Origin: Bacteroidales bacterium
GTDB lineage: Bacteria > Bacteroidota > Bacteroidia > Bacteroidales > UBA932
Direction: 5' to 3'
Assembly (NCBI GenBank): GCA_017615435.1
Contig: JAGAAF010000055.1
Location: forward strand, 1 to 15,775
DNA: 15,775 bases
A model generated the notes under the pieces. The model made no database searches. It had not been told where the DNA came from and worked only from the letters and a program-made list of their open reading frames with translations. This document shows, piece after piece, positions 1 to 6,423 of this stretch. Numbering within the stretch: position 1 is the first letter of the stretch; every line of letters begins with the position of its first letter. The translations under genes and the position numbers were made by a program.

Positions 1-1
1 A

Positions 2-139
2 AACACCAACGGACTGGAGTCCTTCTTCGGACATCTAAAAGATAACCTCAGAATACATCGCGGGATGTCCGTTGAGCACCGGAATAACTTCATCAAATGG
101 TACCTCTTCTTCGTGAATGAAAAAAAGAAAAAGCGGTAG
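2..139 (+). CDS. DDE transposase, C-terminal fragment (cut by window edge)
   Basis: Open from the first base to a TAG stop at 137-139, giving 45 residues with no start inside the window. It begins TNGLESFFGHLK and continues with an LRIHRGMS segment and a Lys-rich tail. The T-N-x-L-E/D-x-x-F-x-x-L-K arrangement followed by a basic R-x-H-x-G-x-S segment is typical of the last catalytic block of mutator-like (IS256/IS1249-related) DDE transposases, where the Glu would be the third acidic residue; the exact IS family is my inference. It is followed at once by repeats that look like the IS end, so the element probably runs leftward out of the window. Nothing visible says that it is broken; it is simply cut by the edge. 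Confidence 0.7.
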   Translation, partial: NTNGLESFFGHLKDNLRIHRGMSVEHRNNFIKWYLFFVNEKKKKR

Positions 140-157
140 GCTTCACCAACCGCTTTT
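129..157 (+). terminator. Possible terminator overlapping the transposase stop codon
   Basis: AAAAGCGGT (129-137) pairs perfectly with ACCGCTTTT (149-157) around an 11-nt loop, and the right arm ends in four Ts. The first base of the stop codon is in the left arm. It may double as part of the IS end structure, since its right arm lies in the first terminal repeat. Confidence 0.4.
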
Positions 158-191
158 GTCCGAGTTACCAACCGTTTTTGTCCACATTACC
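145..191. repeat. Two tandem ~22-bp repeats at the IS end
   Basis: ACCAACCGcTTTTGTCC then TTACC (145-169) is repeated as ACCAACCGtTTTTGTCC then TTACC (167-191), a 22-bp period with few differences. Read on the minus strand the outer copy begins GGTAATGTGGACAAAAACGG. Paired repeats of this size just inside an IS terminus are usually transposase-binding sites; that role is inference. Confidence 0.55.
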
Positions 192-204
192 GAAAAACCG
201 GGAG

Positions 205-318
205 GGTATGCACGGGATGGAGCCCAGAACGTGCGTACCGGCGCATATAATAGGGGTGGTACGCACGTTTTGGGCCCTTTTCGTGCGTACTGGCGCCAAA
301 ATCAAGCCGGTACGCACG
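205..318. repeat. Alternating inverted-repeat array (five copies of a 10-bp motif)
   Basis: GGTAYGCACG occurs at 205-214, 258-267 and 309-318, and its reverse complement form CGTGCGTACY at 230-239 and 282-291. The same-strand period is 51-53 bp, about five DNA turns. The copies pair into two hairpins. GCCCAGAACGTGCGTACC (222-239) pairs with GGTACGCACGTTTTGGGC (258-275), with one mismatch in 18. CGTGCGTACTGG (282-293) pairs with CCGGTACGCACG (307-318), with one mismatch in 12. Both plus-oriented copies are followed by GGCGC. It lies between the IS end and the promoter of the yigZ-metG operon. It could be a REP-like palindromic element, an operator array or a hairpin barrier to read-through from the IS; the sequence does not decide. 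Confidence 0.8.
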
Positions 319-338
319 GTATAGTCAGGAAAAATTGT

Positions 339-346
339 TAAATTTG
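339..346 (+). promoter_or_regulatory. Bacteroidetes -7 box TAAATTTG for the yigZ-metG operon
   Basis: TAAATTTG matches the Bacteroidetes -7 consensus TAnnTTTG at every fixed position. It ends 6 nt before the yigZ ATG at 353, so transcription would begin at or next to the start codon. No TTTG is seen at the -33 position. The same box and the same 6-nt spacing occur before the gene at 15756. Confidence 0.55.
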
Positions 347-352
347 AGTTGT

Positions 353-961
353 ATGGAGGCAATCAAAGACACATACAAGAGCATCGCAAAAGCTTCGGAG
401 GGACTGTTCAAGGACCAGGGGAGCAGGTTCATAGCGCTGGCTTATCCGGTGGAGAGCGAGGAGGAGGTGAAGGCGCTGCTGGAGAAGGCCAGGAAGGAGT
501 ACCACGATGCAAGACATCACTGCGTGGCGTATAGGATAGGGCACACGGGCGAGGTCTGGCGCGCCTCGGATGATGGAGAACCGGCAGGATCGGCCGGCAG
601 GCAGATCCTCGGACAGATCGACAGTGCCGGACTAAGCGATGTCGCCGTGATCGTGGTCCGTTATTTCGGAGGCATAAAGCTGGGTATCCCGGGGCTCATA
701 AGAGCATACAAAACCTCGACAGCGGATGCGCTCGAAAAGGCCGAAATTATCGAAAAGGTCGCGGGCGAATGGCTCGCCATCGAATTCGATTATGCGCAGA
801 TGCCGGAGGTGATGAAAGCGGTCAAAGACCTGGGCCTGCCGGCGCGCGGACAGGATTTCGCGGAGCGTTGCAGGATGGAGGTAAGAGTGCGCCTGAGCCT
901 TAAGGAAGATTTCTTGGAAAGAACCAAAAATATCGCTAACTTCACTATCGGAAAATTATAA
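353..961 (+). CDS. yigZ: YigZ/IMPACT family protein
   Basis: A 202-residue protein of the UPF0029/IMPACT family. The N-terminal domain (about 15-125) carries the family block [11 protein letters not shown] (72-82) and [11 protein letters not shown] (101-111), then [10 protein letters not shown] where most members have a Gly-Gly. The C-terminal part (about 135-200) corresponds to the ferredoxin-like DUF1949 region. The bacterial role is not settled; eukaryotic IMPACT regulates the Gcn1/Gcn2 translation response, and bacterial members have been linked to nucleic-acid or ribosome binding. I chose the ATG at 353 over an in-frame TTG at 335 because conservation begins at DTYKSIA and because a promoter box sits at 339-346. 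It is first in the operon, 13 nt before serC. The length is normal for the family. Confidence 0.9.
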   Translation: MEAIKDTYKSIAKASEGLFKDQGSRFIALAYPVESEEEVKALLEKARKEYHDARHHCVAYRIGHTGEVWRASDDGEPAGSAGRQILGQIDSAGLSDVAVIVVRYFGGIKLGIPGLIRAYKTSTADALEKAEIIEKVAGEWLAIEFDYAQMPEVMKAVKDLGLPARGQDFAERCRMEVRVRLSLKEDFLERTKNIANFTIGKL

Positions 962-974
962 CCAACAATATACT

Positions 975-2048
975 ATGGGTAAAAAACACGTTTTCAATGC
1001 CGGTCCCTGTCTGCTTCCCCAGGAAGCGCTGGACGCGACTATCGATGCCATAAAGGATTTTGCGGGGACGGGTGTGTCCCTGCTTTGCATTTCTCACCGT
1101 ACCAAGGAGTGGGACGCCGTGATGGACGAAACCCGCGCGCTCTGGAAGGAAATCCTCAATATCCCCGAGGGGTATGAGGTGGTGTTCCTGCCCGGCGGCG
1201 CCTCGATGGAGTTCCTCTTCGTGGCCCTGAACTTCCTTGAGAAGAAAGCGGCCTACCTCGAGACGGGCGTCTGGGCGAAGAAAGCCCTCAAAGAGGCGAA
1301 AGCCTATGGCGACGCGTATGCACTTGCCAGCTCGGCGGACAAGAACTATTCGTACATCCCGAAGGACTTCGTGATCCCGACCGACGTGGATTATTTCCAT
1401 ATCACCACCAACAACACCATCTACGGTACCGAAATCAAGAAGGATCTGGACAGCCCGGTTCCGCTCATCGCCGATATGTCTTCGGACATTATGAGCCGCC
1501 CCGTGGACGTCTCCAAGTATGCGATGATCTACGGCGGAGCTCAGAAGAACGTCGGCCCTGCCGGCTGCACCTTCGCAATCATCAAGCTCGATGCCCTCGG
1601 AAAAGTCAGCAGATACATCCCGACTATGCTTGACCTGCATACGCACATCGACAAACTTTCGATGTTCAACACTCCTCCCGTGCTGCCTCTGTACGTAATG
1701 AACAGGACGCTGCACTGGATCAAGGACCAGGGCGGAGTCGCCGCTATGAAGAAGCGCAACGACGAAAAGGCCGAGACGCTTTACGCCGAGATCGACCGTA
1801 ACCCGCTGTTCGTCGGCACCGCCGCAAAGGAGGACCGTTCGATTATGAACGTCTGCTTCGTGATGGCTCCAGGCTACGAAGAACTGCAGGACGAGTTCCT
1901 CGCGTTCGCGAAGGCACACGATATGGTCGGCCTGAAGGGCCACCGCAGCGTGGGCGGATTCCGCGCATCGATCTACAACGCCTGTACCCTCGAGGACGTA
2001 AAGGCCCTCGTCGCCTGTATGCAGGAGTTTGAAAAGCTTCACGCATAA
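975..2048 (+). CDS. serC: Phosphoserine aminotransferase
   Basis: A 357-residue fold-type I PLP aminotransferase converting 3-phosphohydroxypyruvate and glutamate to O-phosphoserine and 2-oxoglutarate, the second step of serine synthesis; the family also serves pyridoxal phosphate synthesis in some bacteria. Visible landmarks are the N-terminal FNAGPCLLP; the substrate-binding H41-R42; the phosphate-binding GGASMEF (74-80); W100; TTNNTIYGT (144-152); D167 in the ADMSSD segment; the Schiff-base lysine K191 in [11 protein letters not shown]; and H323-R324 with [10 protein letters not shown] near the C-terminus. All key residues are present and the length matches E. coli SerC (about 360). Its TAA overlaps the serA start by one base (TAATG), indicating translational coupling. 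Cytoplasmic. Confidence 0.97.
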   Translation: MGKKHVFNAGPCLLPQEALDATIDAIKDFAGTGVSLLCISHRTKEWDAVMDETRALWKEILNIPEGYEVVFLPGGASMEFLFVALNFLEKKAAYLETGVWAKKALKEAKAYGDAYALASSADKNYSYIPKDFVIPTDVDYFHITTNNTIYGTEIKKDLDSPVPLIADMSSDIMSRPVDVSKYAMIYGGAQKNVGPAGCTFAIIKLDALGKVSRYIPTMLDLHTHIDKLSMFNTPPVLPLYVMNRTLHWIKDQGGVAAMKKRNDEKAETLYAEIDRNPLFVGTAAKEDRSIMNVCFVMAPGYEELQDEFLAFAKAHDMVGLKGHRSVGGFRASIYNACTLEDVKALVACMQEFEKLHA

Positions 2049-2968
2049 TGAAAGTACTGGTTGCAACTCAGAAGCCCTTCGCCGCAGCGGCGGTAAGCGG
2101 CATCACGGATATCCTTACGGCGGCAGGCCATGAGGTCGTAAAACTTGAGAAATACGCCGAGCAGTCGGATTTCGTAAAAGCTGTAGCAGACGCTGAAGCC
2201 CTCATCATCCGTTCGGACAAGGTGACCGCCGAGGTGATTGCGGCCGCGCCGAAACTCAAGATAGTCGTGCGCGCCGGCGCCGGATACGACAATGTGGACC
2301 TTGAGGCCGCGACGAAGGCTGGCGTGGTGGTGATGAACACCCCTGGCCAGAACTCCAACGCCGTGGCGGAACTCGCGATTGCGATGATGATCTTTATGGC
2401 CCGCACCCAGTTCACTCCCGCCACCGGCTCAGAGGTTCAGGGCAAGACGCTCGGAATCCAGGCTTTCGGCAACGTAGGCCGTCTCGTGGGCGCGAAAGCG
2501 AAGGCCCTTGGAATGAAGGTCAAGGCGCTGGATCCGTTCCTCACGGACGAACAGATTGCCGCCGGCGGAGCGGAGCCCGTGCACACGCTGGATGAGCTCT
2601 ACGAAGGCAGCGATTACCTCAGCCTGCATATCCCCGCGCTGCCCTCAACCATAGGCAGCATCAACTACGACCTCATCACCAAGATGCCGAAGGGCGCGAC
2701 CCTCGTGAACACCGCCCGCAAGGAGGTCATCGACGAAGCGGGCCTCGAGAAAGCGCTGGAAGACCGCCCGGACCTCAAGTATGTCACGGACGTGGCCCCG
2801 GACAATCTCGCGGCTCTGCAGGAGAAGTTCGGCCTCCGTGTCTTCGCGACCCCCAAGAAAATGGGCGCGCAGACAGCCGAGGCGAACATCAACGCCGGCC
2901 TCGCCGCAGCGCGCCAGATAGTAGACTTTTTCGCAACAGGAAACAAGAAATTCCAGGTTAACAAATGA
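2048..2968 (+). CDS. serA: D-3-phosphoglycerate dehydrogenase, short Bacteroidetes type
   Basis: A 306-residue NAD-dependent 2-hydroxyacid dehydrogenase, first committed step of serine synthesis (3-phosphoglycerate to 3-phosphohydroxypyruvate). Seen: [10 protein letters not shown] (75-84); the N-x-x-A-V-A-E-L segment near 102; the Rossmann turn AFGNVGR (139-145); and catalytic Arg R224 in [10 protein letters not shown]. It lacks the C-terminal ACT and other regulatory domains of E. coli SerA (about 410 residues), so feedback by serine through ACT is not expected. Three departures from textbook PGDH are visible. The first Gly of GxGxxG is Ala139. The usual TPHxG reads TPKKMG, with Lys at the catalytic His position (270). 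The Glu-containing D-V-x-x-x-E-P loop is replaced by TDVAPD. I recall [13 protein letters not shown] as common in Bacteroidetes SerA, so this is a lineage form and not decay. It overlaps the next gene by 4 nt (ATGA). Confidence 0.9.
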   Translation: MKVLVATQKPFAAAAVSGITDILTAAGHEVVKLEKYAEQSDFVKAVADAEALIIRSDKVTAEVIAAAPKLKIVVRAGAGYDNVDLEAATKAGVVVMNTPGQNSNAVAELAIAMMIFMARTQFTPATGSEVQGKTLGIQAFGNVGRLVGAKAKALGMKVKALDPFLTDEQIAAGGAEPVHTLDELYEGSDYLSLHIPALPSTIGSINYDLITKMPKGATLVNTARKEVIDEAGLEKALEDRPDLKYVTDVAPDNLAALQEKFGLRVFATPKKMGAQTAEANINAGLAAARQIVDFFATGNKKFQVNK

Positions 2969-4200
2969 AAGTAAGACCCTTTGCGGCAGTACGTCCGCCC
3001 AGAAATCTCGTTACCGAAGTAGCGGCTCCGCCGTACGACGTCCTCGATTCCGAAGAGGCCCGCAGGATGGCAGGCGAGAAATCGCTTCTGCATATCACGA
3101 AGCCTGAGATCGATTTCGATCCTATGCCCGAAGAGCACGACCCGAAGGTGTATGCCAAGGCCGTGGAGAACTTCAAGAAATGGCAGGACAAGGGCTGGCT
3201 CGTGCGCGACAGCAAGCCTTGCTACTATATCTACGCCCAGACTATGGGCACCCGCACACAGTATGGCTATGTGCTGTGCGCGAACTCGGCTGATTATGTC
3301 GAGGGCCGCATCAAGAAGCACGAACTTACCCGCAAGGACAAGGAAGACGACCGTATGAAGCACGTCGAGATCCAGAGCGCGAACATCGAGCCCGTCTTCT
3401 TCGCCTTCAAGCATCAGCCCGAACTGGAGCAGATAATCGCCGACACGGTGAAGAAGCCTTCAGAGTACAAATTCACGGACGAGAATAGCTTCGGTCACGA
3501 ATTCTGGGTAATCGACGACGATAAGCTCATCGCCGAGATCACGAAGCTTTTCACCGAAAAGGTGGACGCTTTCTATATCGCCGACGGACACCACCGCAGC
3601 GCGGCGGCTGCCCGCGTGGGCGCCGAAAGGGCTGCCAAAAACCCCGCGCACACCGGCGAGGAGGAGTACAACTACTTTATGGCTGTGTGCTTCCCGGAGG
3701 ACCAGCTGAAGGTGCTGGATTATAACCGTGTGCTGAAAGACCTCAACGGTCTGACCCCGTCGCAGGTTATCGGCATCCTCGGCGAGACCTTCGACGTCAC
3801 TTGCCAGGGAACGGAAATCTACACCCCGGACGAACTTCATACCTTCTCGATGTATCTGGAAGGAAAGTGGTATCAGCTCAGGGCACGCCCCGGCACTTAC
3901 GACGACCACGACCCGATAGGCGAGCTGGACGTGACGATACTGTCCAACAGGGTCCTCGGCCCCGTGTTCGGCATCAAGGACCTCAGGACAGACGACCGTA
4001 TCGACTTCGTCGGCGGCATCAGGGGACTGGGCGAACTGAAGAGAAGGGTGGACAGCGGAGAAATGAAGATAGCCTTCGCCCTGTATCCGGTGAGTATGAA
4101 GCAGATTACGGACATCGCCGACAGCGGCAACATTATGCCTCCGAAAACCACCTGGTTTGAGCCTAAACTCAGATCGGGCCTTGCAATCCATACATTCTAA
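2965..4200 (+). CDS. DUF1015 (COG4198) family protein
   Basis: A 411-residue soluble protein recognisable as DUF1015: it opens [20 protein letters not shown] and VAAPPYDVLDSEEAR, has KHELTRKDKEDDR (118-130), IADGHHRSAAAA (205-216), and ends with MPPKTTWFEPKLRSGL (391-406). The family has no settled function known to me. The D-G-H-H-R followed by Ala-rich helix resembles the G-x-x-R signatures of the ParB/sulfiredoxin-like fold, which includes the free-serine kinases SerK and SbnI; this similarity is my reading, not a computed result. It overlaps serA by 4 nt and follows serC-serA directly, so a role in phosphoserine/serine metabolism is a reasonable inference. No signal peptide or membrane segment. 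No serB is seen in this window. Confidence 0.88.
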   Translation: MKVRPFAAVRPPRNLVTEVAAPPYDVLDSEEARRMAGEKSLLHITKPEIDFDPMPEEHDPKVYAKAVENFKKWQDKGWLVRDSKPCYYIYAQTMGTRTQYGYVLCANSADYVEGRIKKHELTRKDKEDDRMKHVEIQSANIEPVFFAFKHQPELEQIIADTVKKPSEYKFTDENSFGHEFWVIDDDKLIAEITKLFTEKVDAFYIADGHHRSAAAARVGAERAAKNPAHTGEEEYNYFMAVCFPEDQLKVLDYNRVLKDLNGLTPSQVIGILGETFDVTCQGTEIYTPDELHTFSMYLEGKWYQLRARPGTYDDHDPIGELDVTILSNRVLGPVFGIKDLRTDDRIDFVGGIRGLGELKRRVDSGEMKIAFALYPVSMKQITDIADSGNIMPPKTTWFEPKLRSGLAIHTF

Positions 4201-4206
4201 AGAACT

Positions 4207-6423
4207 ATGTCAGTCACATCGGCAGAAATACGCAAGACACTCAAGGAGTTCTTCGGGTACGACGGGTTCAAAGGTGATCAGGAAGAGATCATCAAAGACC
4301 TGACGGACGGAAAGGACTGTTTCGTGCTTATGCCCACGGGCGGCGGCAAATCGCTTTGTTACCAGTTGCCCGCGCTGCTGATGGACGGTACCGCGATCGT
4401 TATTTCCCCTCTGATCGCCCTGATGAAGAATCAGGTGGACGCAATCAGGGGCTTCGTCTCGGGTAACGAAAGCATAGCGCACTTCCTTAATTCTTCGCTC
4501 TCCAGGCCTCAGATCGAAGAGGTGAAGAACGACATCAAGGAAGGCAAGACCAAGATCCTCTATGTCGCGCCCGAATCGCTCACCAAGGGCGAGAACGTGG
4601 CGTTCCTCAGGACGATAAAGATTTCCTTCTACGCTGTGGACGAAGCGCACTGTATCTCCGAGTGGGGGCACGACTTCCGCCCGGAGTACCGCCGCATCCG
4701 CCCGATAGTGGACACGATCGGCCGCGCGCCCATCATAGCGCTTACCGCCACCGCCACCCCAAAGGTGCAGAGTGACATCCTGAAGACGCTCGCCATTCCC
4801 GACGCGGTGGTCTACAAATCGTCGTTCAACCGCCCTAACCTCTACTACGAGGTGCGCGACAAGGTGGACGCGGACAAGGATATCGTCCGTTTCATCCGCC
4901 AGCATCCCGGCAAATCGGGTATAGTCTACTGCCTCAGCCGCCGAAAGGTGGAGGAGATGGCCGAGTTCCTGCAGATCAACGGCATCAAGGCGCTGCCTTA
5001 CCACGCCGGCCTGGACGCCAAGGTCCGTGCGGAGAACCAGGATAAGTTCCTGATGGAGGATGTGAACGTGATAGTGGCGACCATCGCCTTCGGTATGGGG
5101 ATCGACAAACCGGACATCCGCTTCGTCATCCACTACGACATCCCGAAGAGCGTGGAGAGCTACTACCAGGAAACCGGCCGGGCGGGCCGTGACGGCGGGG
5201 AAGGCCTCTGCATCACATACTACAGCTATAAGGATATCCAGAAGCTGGAGAAGTTTATGCGCGGCAAGCCCGTGTCCGAGCAGGAAATCAACAAGCAGCT
5301 TCTGAACGAAGTGGTGGCCTACGCCGAATCCAGCGACTGCCGCAGAAGGCTGCTGCTCGGCTACTTCGGTGAGGATTATCCCAACGACAACTGCGGTCTC
5401 TGCGACAACTGCCTGCACCCGCGCAAGGTCTTCGACGGCCGCGCGGAGATGAAGCTCGTCATAAAGCTCATACTCTCCCTGAAGGAACACTTCAAGCTCG
5501 AGCATCTCGCCGCAATCCTGTCCGGCAACGATACCGCACTAGTCAAGAGTTATCACCACGACAAGATTCAGTACTTCGGCGCCGGTGACGAGCATAACGA
5601 CAAATTCTGGGCGACAGTCATCCACCAGGGCCTGATAATGCACCTGCTGGACAAGGAAATCGAGACCTACGGCCTTATCTTCGTGACTCCGCTCGGAAAG
5701 CAGTTCCTCGAGAATCCCTGGCAACTCAACCTCGTCGAGGACCGTGTCTTCACGGGCGACGGCTCGCCGGACGATGAGGAGGACGATGAGGATGCAGCGG
5801 CCAACGCCGCGGCAATGAAGGGTGGCGGGGGAGACCCCGTGCTGCTCGCTATGCTCAAGGACCTCCGCAAGGACCTCGCGCACAAGCTGGATCTTCAGCC
5901 GTGGATACTCTTTGGCGATCCGGCCCTCGACGATATGAGCATACTTTACCCTATTACCCTGGACGAACTGAAGAACTGCCAGGGAGTGGGCGAAGGCAAA
6001 GCGAAAAAATATGGCCAGCCGTTCATCGAGCTCATCGCGAAATATGTGGAGGAGAACGAGATCGAGCGCCCGCAGGACCTCATAGTGAAGAGCACTGCGA
6101 GCAAGTCGGCCGTGAAGATCCAGATAATCGGTATGATCGACAGACGCCTGCCGTTCGACGACATCGCGAAGAGCCTGGATATGCCTATGTGCGACCTTCT
6201 GACGGAGGTGGAGACCATTGTTTCCGCCGGCACCCGCCTGAATATCAATTACTATGTCAACCAGGAGGTGGAACCCGACGTGGTGGCGGAGTTGATGGAT
6301 TATTTCCGTCACGAAGCAGCCTCGGATTCGCTGGACGACGCAATCCGCGCCCTTGAGAACGACTATTCCGAGATGGAGATCCGCCTAACCCGTATAAAAT
6401 TCATTTGTGAAGTAGCGTCTTAA
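4207..6423 (+). CDS. recQ: ATP-dependent DNA helicase RecQ
   Basis: A 738-residue SF2 3'-5' helicase for recombination and fork repair. In order: motif 0 FKGDQEEII (21-29); Walker A MPTGGGKS (42-49); DEAH at 145-148 with the RecQ aromatic loop ISEWGHDFRPEYRR; motif III TATAT (180-184); motif IV GIVYCLSRRKVEEM; and motifs V/VI AFGMGIDKPD and QETGRAGRDG (321-330). The RecQ zinc site is C378, C396, C399 and C402, followed by an RQC winged-helix region (about 405-515). An acidic, Gly/Ala-rich linker (519-543) precedes an HRDC domain (about 547-615) with a QGVGEGKAKKYG motif. A C-terminal helix-turn-helix extension (about 632-690) makes it longer than E. coli RecQ (about 610). It starts 6 nt after DUF1015 and ends directly against dnaG. 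The ATG at 4207 is chosen because RecQ conservation begins within a few residues. Confidence 0.97.
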   Translation: MSVTSAEIRKTLKEFFGYDGFKGDQEEIIKDLTDGKDCFVLMPTGGGKSLCYQLPALLMDGTAIVISPLIALMKNQVDAIRGFVSGNESIAHFLNSSLSRPQIEEVKNDIKEGKTKILYVAPESLTKGENVAFLRTIKISFYAVDEAHCISEWGHDFRPEYRRIRPIVDTIGRAPIIALTATATPKVQSDILKTLAIPDAVVYKSSFNRPNLYYEVRDKVDADKDIVRFIRQHPGKSGIVYCLSRRKVEEMAEFLQINGIKALPYHAGLDAKVRAENQDKFLMEDVNVIVATIAFGMGIDKPDIRFVIHYDIPKSVESYYQETGRAGRDGGEGLCITYYSYKDIQKLEKFMRGKPVSEQEINKQLLNEVVAYAESSDCRRRLLLGYFGEDYPNDNCGLCDNCLHPRKVFDGRAEMKLVIKLILSLKEHFKLEHLAAILSGNDTALVKSYHHDKIQYFGAGDEHNDKFWATVIHQGLIMHLLDKEIETYGLIFVTPLGKQFLENPWQLNLVEDRVFTGDGSPDDEEDDEDAAANAAAMKGGGGDPVLLAMLKDLRKDLAHKLDLQPWILFGDPALDDMSILYPITLDELKNCQGVGEGKAKKYGQPFIELIAKYVEENEIERPQDLIVKSTASKSAVKIQIIGMIDRRLPFDDIAKSLDMPMCDLLTEVETIVSAGTRLNINYYVNQEVEPDVVAELMDYFRHEAASDSLDDAIRALENDYSEMEIRLTRIKFICEVAS

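Larger units (their letters stand above)
1..193 (+). mobile_element. Insertion sequence, right end
   Basis: The 3' end of a transposase gene (stop at 139), then about 50 bp of non-coding DNA with two tandem copies of a ~22-bp sequence. The likely outer boundary is near 191-193, where the second copy ends in TTACCGA. This outside limit is inferred from where the repeat stops; the left end and target-site duplication are outside the window or not recognisable. Confidence 0.5.

Noticed and set aside
205..318. CRISPR-like array
   Set aside because: The repeats are 10 bp, alternate in orientation and are separated by only 15-18 bp; no cas genes are nearby.
205..318. Integron attC site or simple rho-independent terminator
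   Set aside because: No core-site sequence, no integrase, and no T-run directly after the stems; two tandem hairpins with a helical period fit neither.
335..352. Upstream TTG start for yigZ
   Set aside because: It would overlap the -7 box and add residues without family conservation.
117..362. Short open frames on both strands through the inverted-repeat array
   Set aside because: They arise from the palindromic repeats and the IS end; no conserved protein pattern.
945..2066. Long minus-strand open frame (373 codons) opposite serC
   Set aside because: It mirrors serC codon use, shows no domain or signal, and serC is complete with all catalytic residues. Strong G/C at third positions makes such antisense frames common here.
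4210..5505. Minus-strand open frame (431 codons) opposite recQ
   Set aside because: A shadow of recQ; low-complexity Val/Leu/Arg/His-rich translation with no recognisable family.
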